A stretch of DNA of 64,000 bases, taken from positions 57,543 through 121,542 of the forward strand of contig JAIELF010000001.1 of assembly GCA_019753235.1 (NCBI GenBank), given 5' to 3'. The notes beneath the pieces are model-generated. The model searched no databases. It worked only from the letters and a program-made list of their open reading frames with translations, and had not been told where the DNA came from. Position 1 is the stretch's first letter, and every line of letters starts with the position of its first letter. Positions 52,901 through 62,686 of the stretch are shown piece by piece. The stretch comes from a bacterium (lineage in GTDB: Bacteria; Planctomycetota; Planctomycetia; Kolteriales; Kolteriaceae). The translations under genes were made by a program, and so were the position numbers.

Positions 52901-54955
52901 CTAGTCCGATCCACTGGTCTCATGCGAACTTATCGATTTCGGCGAGGGATCTTTCGTCACCGAAGTGGGCGAATGGGTCTTCGGCTGGTCACTTCGGCGA
53001 TCGGGATCCATTGCCAAAGGGGAGGGTTGTCCGAACATTTCCGGCAAAAACGGGCTTGGCTCCGCCGGGCGCATTTGGCCGAATCGACGCCTTTTCATCG
53101 CCCGCGTCAACGTCAAACGATCCCGCGCCCTCGTGACGCCGACATATGCCAGTCGCCTTTCCTCCTCGATTCCGTCCGGGGAATCGAGACTCCGTTCGTG
53201 CGGCAAAATCCCCTTCTCCATCCCCACCAGATAGACATGCCTGAACTCGAGCCCCTTAGCACTATGAAGCGTCATTAATGTGACCGCATTCTTTGCCTCA
53301 TCCTTCTCCTCTTTGCGATCCTCCTCGCTTGCCAACATCACATGGTCGAGAAAATCGCGCAGCGAGGGGGTCGTCGCGCGCGATTCGTATTGCGCGACCA
53401 TGTTGATCAGTTCACCCACCGATTGCCATCGAGCATTCTGGTCACTCGCCTCGTCGTATTGCCGGGCGATCTCGGCTTTGTAGTCGATGCGATTTTCCAG
53501 CATCTCGCGCAGACTCTCTGCCATCTGCGGACCTTGGAGAACCTGCTGGGCATGCTCGAGGATCTTCACGATTCGCTCCGCACCCGCCCGGACGCGCGTC
53601 TGCTGCATGTTGTCGCGCGCAATGGTGGGCAAGATCTCCCAAAGTGGAACACCCGCTTCCGTTGCTCGACTCACCATGCGCTCGGCCACGGTGGGCCCGA
53701 GTCCGCGCGGCGGGACGTTCAGTATCCGAAGTAAGCTGGCTTCATCCGAGGGATTGTCGGCAACCTTTAGAAAAGCGAGGACATCCCGAATCTCTCGACG
53801 ATCGAAGAAGGAGTAGCCCCCGACCAAGATGTAAGGAATATCCCTGCTGCGAAGCTCTTGTTCAAAGAGGCGAGGTTGTTCGTTCGTCCGAAAGAGAATG
53901 GCAAAATCACGAAACGGAATCTTCTCTTTAGCCGCGGTTGCTGCCAAATCCGCGACCACGGCGGCGGCCTCTTGCGACTCATCTTCGAACTTCTGAAAGC
54001 GGGGTTCGTCCGTCGTGATCCGCGTCGAGCGAAGTTGTTTCTCGTAGCGACCCGTGTTGTGGCGAATCAATTGATTGGCAAGCCGAAGTATGTTGGGGCA
54101 CGAGCGGTAATTCTCTTCGAGCCTGACGATTTTGGTTCCGGGGAAATCACTTTCAAAACGTTGCAGATTCGCGATCTGTGCGCCGCGCCACCCGTAGATG
54201 GATTGATCGTCGTCACCAACCACGCAGATGTTGCGGTGGACCTGCGCGATCCTCTTTAAGATCTGATACTGGACGCCGTTGGTGTCCTGATACTCATCAA
54301 CCAAGACATGATCAAAGCGACCCTGATACTTCTGCAGAACCTCGGCGTGATCGCGAAGAAGTTCTAATGTCGCGAGCAAGAGATCATCAAAATCGAGCAG
54401 ATTCGCTGTCCGAAGCGATAGCTCATAGCTCGCGTATGCCCGCTGCGCGAGCGTTCCTTTCTCTCCCTGATCGACCGCATCGGGTCGGCGACGAAGCTCG
54501 GCGGATCGAAATCCCTCGTTTTTCCATCGACTGACTCGGTAAAGGAATTCGCCCACCGGGAGCTCTTTGGGATCGATTCGTTCTTCGCGCAGCGATCGCC
54601 GAGCGATTGCCTCTTGATCGGATCGATCCGCGATGGTGAACGACCGTTTGAAGCCGAGCTGTTCGATGTCTTCTCGAAGAATTCGGACACATACGGAGTG
54701 GAACGTTCCGATGAGAGGGCGCGCGTCGGTTGATTGGTCGAGCAACTTGATCGCGCGATCCCGCATTTCGCGGGCCGCTTTGTTGGTGAAGGTGAGGGCG
54801 AGGATTCGGTCCGGTCGAATACGATGGCGAATGAGATTGGCGATGCGATAGGTGATGACGCGGGTCTTTCCGGTCCCCGCGGCCGCCAGGACCATCATCG
54901 GCCCCGACCGCGTCTGCACCGCTTGCAATTGTGCTTCGTTGAGTCCACTCGACAT
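52901..54955 (-). CDS. UvrD/PcrA/Rep-type superfamily 1 DNA helicase
   Basis: A 684-residue 3'-5' helicase. Walker A 'AAAGTGKTRVITYRIANLI', motif Ia 'ALTFTNKAAREMRDRA', motif II 'VLVDEYQDTNGVQYQ', motif III 'VGDDDQSIYGWRGA', motif IV 'LEENYRSCPNILRLAN', motif V 'LMTLHSAKGLEFRHVYLVG', motif VI 'EEERRLAYVGVTRARDRLTL'. It unwinds DNA in repair and at stalled forks. UvrD, PcrA and Rep cannot be told apart here, so no symbol is given. GTG 54994 and ATG 54955 are possible starts; the conserved N-terminus fits the latter. Confidence 0.95.
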   Translation of the reverse strand: MSSGLNEAQLQAVQTRSGPMMVLAAAGTGKTRVITYRIANLIRHRIRPDRILALTFTNKAAREMRDRAIKLLDQSTDARPLIGTFHSVCVRILREDIEQLGFKRSFTIADRSDQEAIARRSLREERIDPKELPVGEFLYRVSRWKNEGFRSAELRRRPDAVDQGEKGTLAQRAYASYELSLRTANLLDFDDLLLATLELLRDHAEVLQKYQGRFDHVLVDEYQDTNGVQYQILKRIAQVHRNICVVGDDDQSIYGWRGAQIANLQRFESDFPGTKIVRLEENYRSCPNILRLANQLIRHNTGRYEKQLRSTRITTDEPRFQKFEDESQEAAAVVADLAATAAKEKIPFRDFAILFRTNEQPRLFEQELRSRDIPYILVGGYSFFDRREIRDVLAFLKVADNPSDEASLLRILNVPPRGLGPTVAERMVSRATEAGVPLWEILPTIARDNMQQTRVRAGAERIVKILEHAQQVLQGPQMAESLREMLENRIDYKAEIARQYDEASDQNARWQSVGELINMVAQYESRATTPSLRDFLDHVMLASEEDRKEEKDEAKNAVTLMTLHSAKGLEFRHVYLVGMEKGILPHERSLDSPDGIEEERRLAYVGVTRARDRLTLTRAMKRRRFGQMRPAEPSPFLPEMFGQPSPLAMDPDRRSDQPKTHSPTSVTKDPSPKSISSHETSGSD

Positions 54956-55133
54956 ACTGTCACTGTCCCGGTGATATCCGCCGCGATCCACCATTCGCGG
55001 ACGATCGGTGTTTTATGAGGCGGCCTCTTCGCGTCGCTTTCGCTCACGAATAGTTCCACTTAAGATCGGGCCAATGGTCACGCCTCGAGGCATCATTCAT
55101 GCGTCAGACCTGGCTGCTCACGGGACGCTTGCC

Positions 55134-55310
55134 TTAGCTTTTCTCCTTGCCGCGCTGACTCCCCACGCGTGACCATTCCCAATCCGACAGATCGCGCAAC
55201 CGGCTATGATCGGAATCGGCTGCTTCGCCGAGACCAACTCGTAGCACCGTCGCTCCTGTCAGCGCCGAGACAAAGATCGCCACCATAAAAACAAGAATAG
55301 TGCTTGTCAT
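55134..55310 (-). CDS. Small single-helix membrane protein (58 aa)
   Basis: A 58-residue predicted membrane protein: an N-terminal hydrophobic helix (STILVFMVAIFVSALTGATV) and a charged tail ending 'GSQRGKEKS'. ATG 55310 has an AAGGTG site nine bases upstream; a GTG at 55319 would add three residues. It lies 98 bp downstream of another tiny hydrophobic ORF. No family recognised. It could be a small membrane regulator or a chance ORF. Confidence 0.45.
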   Translation of the reverse strand: MTSTILVFMVAIFVSALTGATVLRVGLGEAADSDHSRLRDLSDWEWSRVGSQRGKEKS

Positions 55311-55408
55311 GTAATCCACACCTTACCGAGATGAATCAGTGCGCCGAGCGAGAGAGTCGAAGTCGCCCCATGGCCGACGAACAGGCCTTCTTCTCGCTTT
55401 CCGGCGAA

Positions 55409-55480
55409 CTAAGGATAGACAGAAAAGGCACACGAAATGCCTGCCGCGATCATGAACAGCCATCTTGATTGTTGATCCAT
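55409..55480 (-). CDS. Very small hydrophobic ORF (23 aa)
   Basis: A 23-codon ORF, M-D-Q-Q-S-R-W followed by a hydrophobic stretch (LFMIAAGISCAFSV) and ending Y-P. ATG 55480 has a GGAG site nine bases upstream, which is the main support. Its size recalls tiny membrane subunits such as KdpF, but no kdp genes are here. It lies between the VWA gene and the 58-residue membrane ORF on the same strand. Confidence 0.35.
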   Translation of the reverse strand: MDQQSRWLFMIAAGISCAFSVYP

Positions 55481-55483
55481 AAA

Positions 55484-55760
55484 GCAATTCTCCACGCAAA
55501 CTAAAGAAGGTCGGTAGGTGGGAGCCGGTGTCGATTTTGGGAGGTGACGATCGATACAAGCACCAACGAAGTGTAGACACGCGGCGATGGCGACATCGAA
55601 CAATTCTTCGAAAGAGCGATCAGAAAAGACAACCATTCGACGGTTGCCGAAAAAAGTGGCTTTGAGGCGATGGGAAAACGGGACTGGTCCCGAAGCCCGA
55701 TAACTTTTTTGGAGGCAAAACGCTCCCTGCGACGTGCCAGCCCCTTTTTTCAACACGCTG
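55484..55760 (-). terminator. VWA gene 3' flank with weak terminator-like hairpins
   Basis: No convincing gene; overlapping frames of 85 and 127 codons have no family features. On the minus strand, CGGGAC-CA-GTCCCG (55679-55692) is followed by TTTT, and CAACC/GGTTG (55630-55646) is followed by TCTTTTC. Either could end the AAA-VWA transcript, but both stems are short. Confidence 0.3.
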
Positions 55761-57464
55761 CTACCCGATGATCTGCTTCTTATGGGAAACATAGTCCCAG
55801 ACGACGAAACGTTCTAGATCCTTGCCGGCGGTGAAAAACACTCGCCCCTTGGTCTGCTCGGCCAGGCGATGTGCGAAGTGAATATCTTCGCGAGTTTGGT
55901 TCCAGGTCGACAGCAGGAAGAGATTGATCACGATTCCATCGCGCGCGCAGAGGGCTCCCTCGCGCATGGTCGCCTCTTCGGTCCGAGGATCGGCCGGGTA
56001 AAGTAGGTAGAGAACCGATTGCTCGAAATGGGCGGTCGGCAGCCCATCGGTGATGAGAAAGATCTGTTTGTTAGGCGTGTCCTGGTTGGCCAGGAATTTT
56101 CGCGACATCGAAAGGGCATGCTGGATGTTGGTAAAGTGCGGATGGATCATCGATTCCGAGACTTGCGGGTCGCTTAGATCTGCTTTGAGCCGAACAACGG
56201 GGCTAAAGACCGTCACCGGCTTGGGCATCAGCTTGACCACTTCGGACGCATGGCGGGGCTTTGCAAAGGTCGCCATCTCGATGAATTGCAAGTAGTCGCC
56301 GGGATACTCGCTTCGGATCAGGCCTTCGAGCGCCAAGGCCATTCTCTTCACGTTGAAGTAGAGCCCGTCATAGCCCATCGAGCCGGACATATCCATCACC
56401 ACCACCGTCGCGCATTTGGGGTGATTCTTTGTTCGATGGATCTCAATATCTTCCGAGCGAAGCCGAATCGGCCGTTCGTTGGGCTGTCGAATCATGGCAT
56501 TGATCATGGTGCCGGGAATGTCCATGTGCACGATCGAGTCGCCGAACTCGTACGGCTTGGTCCGTTGGCTTTCGACCGTTCCTTCGCCGACGATGCCAAT
56601 TTCATGCCTGCCGGTTTTGCCGGCTTGAAGCTGAGCGAAAATCTGCTGGAGAAGCTTCGATTGAAACAATCGGTATGCCTTGGGCGTCAACTCGAATCCG
56701 CGGCTGGATCGTTCGAGTCCTTGCCTTTCCGCCAGCTCTTTAAGGATATCTTGCACTTGCTGTCCTAGTGCCGACAGTTCGTCCAGATCGCCTGGCTCGG
56801 TGAACTCTTTGAGTGACTCCATATCGATGATGCCGATCTGAGCAGTCTCTTTGGCGTCTTCTAGCTGCTTGAGAAGTTCGTCGATCTTCTCTAGTTCTTC
56901 CTTGATGGCGATTGCCTCGGGGATCGTCATCGATTGTTTGCCGACGAAGTCGTACTTCGCGTCGAGCTCGTCGACCTGATACTTGTCGCCAAGCCGATCG
57001 ATGATTTTCATCAATCCCCGAGCCAGTTCCTGATCATTGCCATCGACATGGTTCCAGGCTCTTTCCCAGTCGTAAATCTGTTCTTGGTCGATAAGTTCCT
57101 TCCATACTTTTTGCCATTTTTTGGGGGGTTTCACGTCGCGCGTCGCGTGCTCGTACCGGCTTTTTGCCTCCTTCAGGACGCGACTGGTTTCGTACGTGGA
57201 AAGAATCTTTCGCTTGCGCTCTTCGAGAATCGCCTTGAGCGCATCGATGCTGGGGCCCAGTTGCGGAATCATGCTGGCATCGAGTCGGATTGCTCGGGCG
57301 AGCTCCTCCTCGGTCAGCTCGCGCATGTCGCCGTACGCGAGCAAATGATCAAACGCATGGGAGAGAAGGTCGGCATTCGGCGCTTCGTGAGGACTCGGAA
57401 AATGGACGGGGTCGAACTTCTGATAGGTGTGGATGACCCCGCCGAGTTTATTCGGACGACTCAT
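55761..57464 (-). CDS. VWA-domain protein partner of a MoxR-type ATPase
   Basis: A 567-residue protein. The first 330 residues are helical and highly charged ('[20 protein letters not shown]', '[17 protein letters not shown]'), then comes a von Willebrand factor A domain with the metal-ion site '[18 protein letters not shown]' (DxSxS) and later '[13 protein letters not shown]'. The layout resembles the D subunit of magnesium chelatase and ViaA/CoxE-like proteins that work with an AAA ATPase to remodel a client. The start ATG 57464 has a strong GGGAGG site and overlaps the end of the ATPase gene by 17 bases. The client is unknown. Confidence 0.88.
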   Translation of the reverse strand: MSRPNKLGGVIHTYQKFDPVHFPSPHEAPNADLLSHAFDHLLAYGDMRELTEEELARAIRLDASMIPQLGPSIDALKAILEERKRKILSTYETSRVLKEAKSRYEHATRDVKPPKKWQKVWKELIDQEQIYDWERAWNHVDGNDQELARGLMKIIDRLGDKYQVDELDAKYDFVGKQSMTIPEAIAIKEELEKIDELLKQLEDAKETAQIGIIDMESLKEFTEPGDLDELSALGQQVQDILKELAERQGLERSSRGFELTPKAYRLFQSKLLQQIFAQLQAGKTGRHEIGIVGEGTVESQRTKPYEFGDSIVHMDIPGTMINAMIRQPNERPIRLRSEDIEIHRTKNHPKCATVVVMDMSGSMGYDGLYFNVKRMALALEGLIRSEYPGDYLQFIEMATFAKPRHASEVVKLMPKPVTVFSPVVRLKADLSDPQVSESMIHPHFTNIQHALSMSRKFLANQDTPNKQIFLITDGLPTAHFEQSVLYLLYPADPRTEEATMREGALCARDGIVINLFLLSTWNQTREDIHFAHRLAEQTKGRVFFTAGKDLERFVVWDYVSHKKQIIG

Positions 57465-58869
57465 AGGTTATCCTCCCGTGCCGTTCCGATCGGCTCAGAC
57501 GATCAGTGGCGTAGAGCCCCGCGAGAATGAATTCGACGCATGATGCCCGCATGGCCGGGGACGCGCTCGCATTGAATTCGAGAGCCTTCTCCCAGGCGGG
57601 CGGCACACGCTTCAGCCGGTCGGCGTACGCTTCTGAAGGGAGCATATCTCCCACTTCGATTTTGACGCCCCGACCGAAGATCTGCGAAATCGAATCGAGC
57701 CCGTGCTTGTCGACGTACTCGTCGAAAACCACACGGATCGCGTCCGCGATGATCGATTGCAGAACTTGCCTTTCCGACATCTGGTGCGAACCCATCATGT
57801 CTAGTTCCAGCTTCCCCAGCGATGACGAATAAAGATGGGCCAGATCGCTGACGCGCGGGACGGCCGGCTTTTCGCCTAGCCGAATGGCTCGCTGGCGTGC
57901 GCTCGAAATCATCGTCCGATAATTCGCGATGCTGAAGCGAGCACTGACGCCGGAACTATGATCGACAAACTTGCTCTTACGGGCCGAGATCGAGACTTGT
58001 TCGATGATCTCGCGCATGAAGTATGGAACAGCCACGGGAAAATCACCGGCCAGATCGATCCCCGACTCTTGCTCCATGATCTCGATCCCCAGGGATCTTT
58101 CGCGCGGGTAATGGGTGTGAATGATCGAGCCGATCCGGTCCTTGAGCTGAGGAATGACCTTTCCAGAGCGGTTGTATGTCGAGGGGTTAGCGGAAAAGAG
58201 AATGATCACGTCGATATCGAACTTGATTGGGAAGCCGCGAATCTGCACATCTCGCTCTTCGAGGATATTGAACAGGCCGACTTGCACCAGTTCATCGAGT
58301 TCAGGAATCTCGTTCATCGCGAAGAGCCCGCGGTGCATGCGGGGGATCAGACCGAAATGGAGAGCCTCCTCGGTCGACATGCTGACGCCGCCGGCAAGCT
58401 TGGCGGGATCGATTTCGCCGATGATGTCGGCAAACTTCGTCCCGGGAGCCAATCGCTCGGCATAGCGATGGTCCCGATGCCACCACGCGATCGGGATGTC
58501 TTCGGCCGGTCGGCTGGCGACGAGTCTCTTCCCTGCCGAGGAGATTGGCAAAAGAGGATCCTCGTGGACCGGCAGCGTGGGGTCATCGATGTACGGGATC
58601 TCTTCGTCCAGGAAAAGGGCCAGTCGTCGCATCAGTCGACTCTTTGCTTGTCCCTTCTCGCCGAGAAAGAGCATGTCGTGTCCCGAGAGGATCGCCAGAT
58701 TGATCTCGGGGATGACGGTGTCGTCATAGCCGACGATTCCGGGAAACAGTTCGTCGCCGGCCGAGAGTTTCCGGATGAAGTTATCGCGAACTTCATCCTT
58801 AACGGTTTTGGACTTCCAGCCTTGTTCTAAAAGGTCGCGCAAGTTGTCTGGCTTGGTTGCGATGGACAT
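57448..58869 (-). CDS. MoxR/Mg-chelatase-like AAA+ ATPase
   Basis: A 473-residue AAA+ ATPase. The nucleotide site is '[20 protein letters not shown]', a Walker A variant GxxGxxKS; Walker B is the '[20 protein letters not shown]' segment, where a MoxR-type ATPase usually has hhDEh and here it reads 'LFAMNEIP', so the Asp is replaced by Asn; sensor 1 is '[14 protein letters not shown]'. The insert '[17 protein letters not shown]' and the C-terminal helical lid fit the magnesium-chelatase/MoxR clade. ATG 58869 is preferred; GTG 58887 is in frame. It is cotranscribed with the VWA gene. Confidence 0.88.
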   Translation of the reverse strand: MSIATKPDNLRDLLEQGWKSKTVKDEVRDNFIRKLSAGDELFPGIVGYDDTVIPEINLAILSGHDMLFLGEKGQAKSRLMRRLALFLDEEIPYIDDPTLPVHEDPLLPISSAGKRLVASRPAEDIPIAWWHRDHRYAERLAPGTKFADIIGEIDPAKLAGGVSMSTEEALHFGLIPRMHRGLFAMNEIPELDELVQVGLFNILEERDVQIRGFPIKFDIDVIILFSANPSTYNRSGKVIPQLKDRIGSIIHTHYPRERSLGIEIMEQESGIDLAGDFPVAVPYFMREIIEQVSISARKSKFVDHSSGVSARFSIANYRTMISSARQRAIRLGEKPAVPRVSDLAHLYSSSLGKLELDMMGSHQMSERQVLQSIIADAIRVVFDEYVDKHGLDSISQIFGRGVKIEVGDMLPSEAYADRLKRVPPAWEKALEFNASASPAMRASCVEFILAGLYATDRLSRSERHGRITYESSE

Positions 58870-59107
58870 CGGCAAGGGAATCTCCACGCCGGCCTACTCC
58901 GTGATGAGACAGCCACGGGTCGGCCGCGATCTTCGAAGGCTAACTTCAACATCGACGACAGATTGTAGACGCAAAGGCCCGCCGTGAACAACGTTTCGCG
59001 GAAGGCAAGATCGTGGGCGAGGTTGCCAAGTGTTTTCAAAGTAAAAGACAAGGACTCATCGCTTGCCGGGGATGTGTTGGCCGGGAACAAAGATCTGCGA
59101 CAGGTTT

Positions 59108-60529
59108 TTACGCGCCGGACGTGTGCCGATGAACTTCCCACAATTTGAGGGTGGTTGTCCCTGTGGGTCCGCCGTCTTGCAAGCCGAAGGTCAGGGCAAT
59201 GCGATCCCCTTCGTTCGCCAGGCCACTAGCAAGTAGGGCATGCTCCGTCTGAGCCACCACTTCGCGCGTGGTGTCGAACCAGAGCGAGTAGAAGGGGACC
59301 ACCCCCCAGAGGAGCGACATTCGCCGAACATTCCCTTGATCGTTGGAAAAGCCCGCAATGATGGGCCGAGGCCGGTGGGCGGCGACCATCCGGACACTTT
59401 GGCCCGAAAGGGAATAAACCGCCACCGCTGTTAAGTCCAACGAAGCGGCGGCACCGGCGGCCGCCCGGGCAATCGCATTGGTGAAATCACCCTGTACCAA
59501 GTCCGGCCGCTTCGGAGGAAGCTTTCCTTCGAAGGCTGCCCCCTCCACTTCCGTGATGATCCGCGCCATCGTCTCGGTTGCTAAGAAGGGATAATCCCCC
59601 ACGGCGGACTCTGCCGAGAGCATGACCGCATCGGTCCCGTCAAGCACCGCGTTGCCCACATCCGAGACCTCCGCGCGGGTCGGCTGTGGGCTCTTAATCA
59701 TCGATTCGAGCATTTGTGTCGCGGTGATCACAGGCTTGGCTCGACGATTCATCGCTCGGATCATTCGCTTTTGCAGCAGCGGCACTTTCTCGTAACCCGC
59801 TTCGATCCCGAGATCACCCCGCGCGACCATCAACCCATCCGACACTTCACAGATTTCATCGAGATGGTCGATCGCTTCGGGCTTTTCGATCTTCGCGATG
59901 ACCGGGATATTGCCCGCCAAGCTCTTGGCCTCGGCAACATCTCGCGGGTGGCGAACGAAAGAGAGTGCGAAATAATCGACGCCGATCCTTCGGCCAAAAG
60001 CGATGTCGGTCCGATCTTTGTCGGTCAACGACGACTTCATCGATTGGACATGGGGAATGTTGAGCCCCTTTCGGCTCCCCAATCGACCAGCGTTTTTGAC
60101 CCGGCATTGAATCTCGTTGTCTTGAAACCGTTCGACGATGAACTGCATTTTCCCATCGTCGGCAAAGATGATCCCACCCGGTTCGATCCCCTCGGGAAAA
60201 ATGTCGCACTGCGCGGGGAGGACTTCGGGTGTGCCCATGACGTTTTTGGTGGTGATGAGGACCGTTTGGCCGGCGACCAGGTCGACCCCGCCGCCGGTCA
60301 TTTCGCCGAAGCGCATTTTGGGACCGGAAAGGTCCGCTAAGATTGCGACCGGCTTGCCGGTGATGTCGGCTGCATGACGAACATCGTGTAGAGCCTGTTC
60401 ATGAGTGGCATGGTCGCCGTGAGAAAAGTTGAGTCGACAGACATCCATCCCCGAATGGATCAGGCGAGTGATGTTCTCGACCCCGGCACTGGCCGGGCCG
60501 AGAGTACAAACGATTTTGGCTCGACGCAC
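59108..60529 (-). CDS. pyk: Pyruvate kinase
   Basis: A 473-residue pyruvate kinase, making ATP and pyruvate from phosphoenolpyruvate at the end of glycolysis. Motifs: 'RRAKIVCTLGPAS', 'MDVCRLNFSHGDHATH', 'VIAKIEKPEAIDHLDEI' with the catalytic Lys, 'DGLMVARGDLGIE', 'ATQMLESMIKSPQPTRAEVS' and 'VLDGTDAVMLSAESAVGDYP'. The C-terminal allosteric domain is present. The start is GTG with GGAG nine bases upstream. The 238-bp gap to the AAA ATPase gene downstream has no supported gene. Confidence 0.96.
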   Translation of the reverse strand: MRRAKIVCTLGPASAGVENITRLIHSGMDVCRLNFSHGDHATHEQALHDVRHAADITGKPVAILADLSGPKMRFGEMTGGGVDLVAGQTVLITTKNVMGTPEVLPAQCDIFPEGIEPGGIIFADDGKMQFIVERFQDNEIQCRVKNAGRLGSRKGLNIPHVQSMKSSLTDKDRTDIAFGRRIGVDYFALSFVRHPRDVAEAKSLAGNIPVIAKIEKPEAIDHLDEICEVSDGLMVARGDLGIEAGYEKVPLLQKRMIRAMNRRAKPVITATQMLESMIKSPQPTRAEVSDVGNAVLDGTDAVMLSAESAVGDYPFLATETMARIITEVEGAAFEGKLPPKRPDLVQGDFTNAIARAAAGAAASLDLTAVAVYSLSGQSVRMVAAHRPRPIIAGFSNDQGNVRRMSLLWGVVPFYSLWFDTTREVVAQTEHALLASGLANEGDRIALTFGLQDGGPTGTTTLKLWEVHRHTSGA

Positions 60530-60586
60530 GCTGAGAGGCTCCGGATCAGGATCATTTTGGGGAAGGACTCTCGTTGAATCCCTGCT

Positions 60587-62401
60587 TCAGATTAGCTCAT
60601 CGAGTTGGGTGACGAGCCGATCAAATCGCTGAAGAGCCGCCGCCACCGGCGTGGGCTGCTCCATATCGACCCCTGCATCCCGCAGGATATCGAGAGGGTA
60701 CTTCGAACATCCTGCTTTGAGGAAGCCCAGATATTGTTCCCTCTCGGCCGATCCACCTGAAAGAACCCGTTGTGAAAGGGCAATCGCTGCCGAGATCCCG
60801 GTCGCGTACTTGTACACATAAAACGCCCGGTAGAAATGGGGGATACGGAGCCCCTCTAATGACAATTCATCATCAATGACAAAACCCTTACCAAAGTAGC
60901 GGTCGAGCAGCTTTCGGTACTCGGCACGAAAACGTTCCAGCGTAAGCGCTTCGCCTGCCTCGGCAATTTCGTGAATGACCTTTTCGAACTCCGCGAACAT
61001 CGTTTGACGAACCAGCGTCGCGCGGATGTCGTCGATCTCGCGAGCCAAATAGTACGCCCGTTCATTGTCATCTCGAGCTCGTTCGAGAAGGTATTCGCTG
61101 AGGAGCTCTTCGTTGAAGGTACTCGCGACCTCGGCGACAAAAATCGTGTAGCTGTAGTACCGGAACGGCTGATGTTTCGACGAGAAGTGAGAGTGCATCG
61201 AATGCCCCGCTTCGTGCGCGAGGGTGAAGACATGATTCAGTACCGTCGGCTGATAGTTCATCAGGATGAATGGATCGCTGGAGAAACTCCCTGAACTGAA
61301 GGCGCCGCTTCGCTTCCCTTTGTTCTCGTACCGATCACACCATCGGCCTAGAAGCCCTTTTTCCAACGTCGCGACATAGTCACTCCCCAGGGGCTCGAGC
61401 GAGGAAAGAATCAGCTTGACCGCTTTCTCCCACGAGTAGTTGGTCTTGATCGACGATACCATCGGCACGTAGGTGTCGTACATGTGCAGATCGCGCAGCT
61501 TCAGTGCTCGCTTGCGGACCTCCAGATACCGATGCACACTCGGAAGATATTGATGAACGGTCTTAATGAGATTTTCGTACACGGTCAGCGGCACCTGGTC
61601 AGGAAAGAGTGCCGACTCAAGCGTTGCGCCGAAATTTCGCGACCGGGCATAGTAGACATCCCGGTGAACGGACGCATTCAAGCAGGCAGCCAGTGTCTGC
61701 GCATGGTCTTGATAGGCGGCATAGATCTGATGGAATGCTTTTCGGCGAACATCGCGATTCGAAGAATCCAGGCATCGCGAAAAGTTCGAATGAGAGAGCT
61801 CGATCGTCTCGCCATTGAGTTCGATCGTGCCGAACTTCAGGTCGGCATCGTTCAGCTTGCCAAAGATGTTGTTGGCCGCCTCGGACATCTCCGCCTGCAT
61901 CGCGAGAAGTCGTTCTTCGCCGGGCGAGAGAGTGTGGGGCTTAAAGCGGAGTAACCTTTCGAGGACGAGTCGATAGGGGGCGAGACTCTTCTCCGCAAGG
62001 AGTTTTTTCATCTTGGCATCGGGAATCGCGAGAATTTCCGGCCGAGCGAACGAGGCCTCTTGCCCTGCCCGGCTGGCGACCCCCATAAAGCGGAGATACA
62101 TCCCCTGCGAGGCGCTGTCGGCGGTGTCTTCGGACGTTCGCAAAAACGCGTAGTTGCCGAGCTGTTCTCCCAGCAGTTCTAGTTCCTCATCAAACTTCAG
62201 GTATTTGATCAGCGATTGCGTGCTGTTGGCCAGTGTACCGCGAAACTTGGCAAATTTCGGGATCAAGGACTCAAGCTTTTTGAGGTCTTTTTCCCACTCA
62301 GCATCATTGGCGTAAAGGCTCGAAAGATCCCAGGTATCTTCCTTCTTGACCTTGTCTCGCGTGGGTAGTCGCTTCACCTTTGCCTTGGTCGCGGTTGCCA
62401 T
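60587..62401 (-). CDS. pepF: Oligoendopeptidase F (M3 family)
   Basis: A 604-residue cytoplasmic zinc peptidase of family M3. The zinc motif 'LAHEAGHSMHSHFSS' (HExxH) is followed by the third ligand region 'AEVASTFNEELLSEYLL'; N-terminal 'EDTWDLSSLYANDAEWEKDL' and C-terminal 'HFYRAFYVYKYATGISAAIA' are typical of PepF. It cleaves peptides of roughly 7-17 residues in known members. The gene is upstream of pyk on the same strand (57 bp gap) and divergent from the DUF1549 gene. Confidence 0.95.
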   Translation of the reverse strand: MATATKAKVKRLPTRDKVKKEDTWDLSSLYANDAEWEKDLKKLESLIPKFAKFRGTLANSTQSLIKYLKFDEELELLGEQLGNYAFLRTSEDTADSASQGMYLRFMGVASRAGQEASFARPEILAIPDAKMKKLLAEKSLAPYRLVLERLLRFKPHTLSPGEERLLAMQAEMSEAANNIFGKLNDADLKFGTIELNGETIELSHSNFSRCLDSSNRDVRRKAFHQIYAAYQDHAQTLAACLNASVHRDVYYARSRNFGATLESALFPDQVPLTVYENLIKTVHQYLPSVHRYLEVRKRALKLRDLHMYDTYVPMVSSIKTNYSWEKAVKLILSSLEPLGSDYVATLEKGLLGRWCDRYENKGKRSGAFSSGSFSSDPFILMNYQPTVLNHVFTLAHEAGHSMHSHFSSKHQPFRYYSYTIFVAEVASTFNEELLSEYLLERARDDNERAYYLAREIDDIRATLVRQTMFAEFEKVIHEIAEAGEALTLERFRAEYRKLLDRYFGKGFVIDDELSLEGLRIPHFYRAFYVYKYATGISAAIALSQRVLSGGSAEREQYLGFLKAGCSKYPLDILRDAGVDMEQPTPVAAALQRFDRLVTQLDELI

Positions 62402-62686
62402 AAATCGTGATTCTCCTGACGAGACAAGTCAATTTTGTTGCCCGGCCGAGTCAGAATGGGCAAACCCCACCGGTTCTTTCGAATCAACATATCCGCCCCG
62501 GCCAACCGGACGAGGATCCCCCGACACCTTCGGCCCTGCCACGTGTTAAAAGAGACAGATGCCCTCAAAAAACACGGGCCCTTCCCAACAGGTCGCGCCC
62601 TGACAAAAGTTGGGGATAGGCTTGTGACAGGCTGACCTTCCGTCCCGATTGTGGCCAAGAGCTTTCCAAACAGGGGAACGAGAAAG
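62402..62686. promoter_or_regulatory. Divergent pepF / DUF1549 intergenic region
   Basis: 285 bp between two divergent starts. I see no gene, strong repeat or recognisable riboswitch. The part near 62600-62640 (TTGTGACAGG) could include a promoter for the right-hand gene, but this is a guess. Confidence 0.4.

Noticed and set aside
55323..55580. 85-codon minus-strand ORF downstream of the VWA gene
   Set aside because: Arg-rich without any motif; it overlaps the better supported 23-codon ORF in another frame.
57958..58830. 290-codon plus-strand frame
   Set aside because: Antisense shadow of the AAA ATPase gene; no motif and no ribosome site.
58827..59141. 104-codon minus-strand ORF in the gap between pyruvate kinase and the AAA ATPase
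   Set aside because: It overlaps both neighbouring genes in another frame and has no clear start site or domain; the middle part looks somewhat protein-like but the support is too weak.
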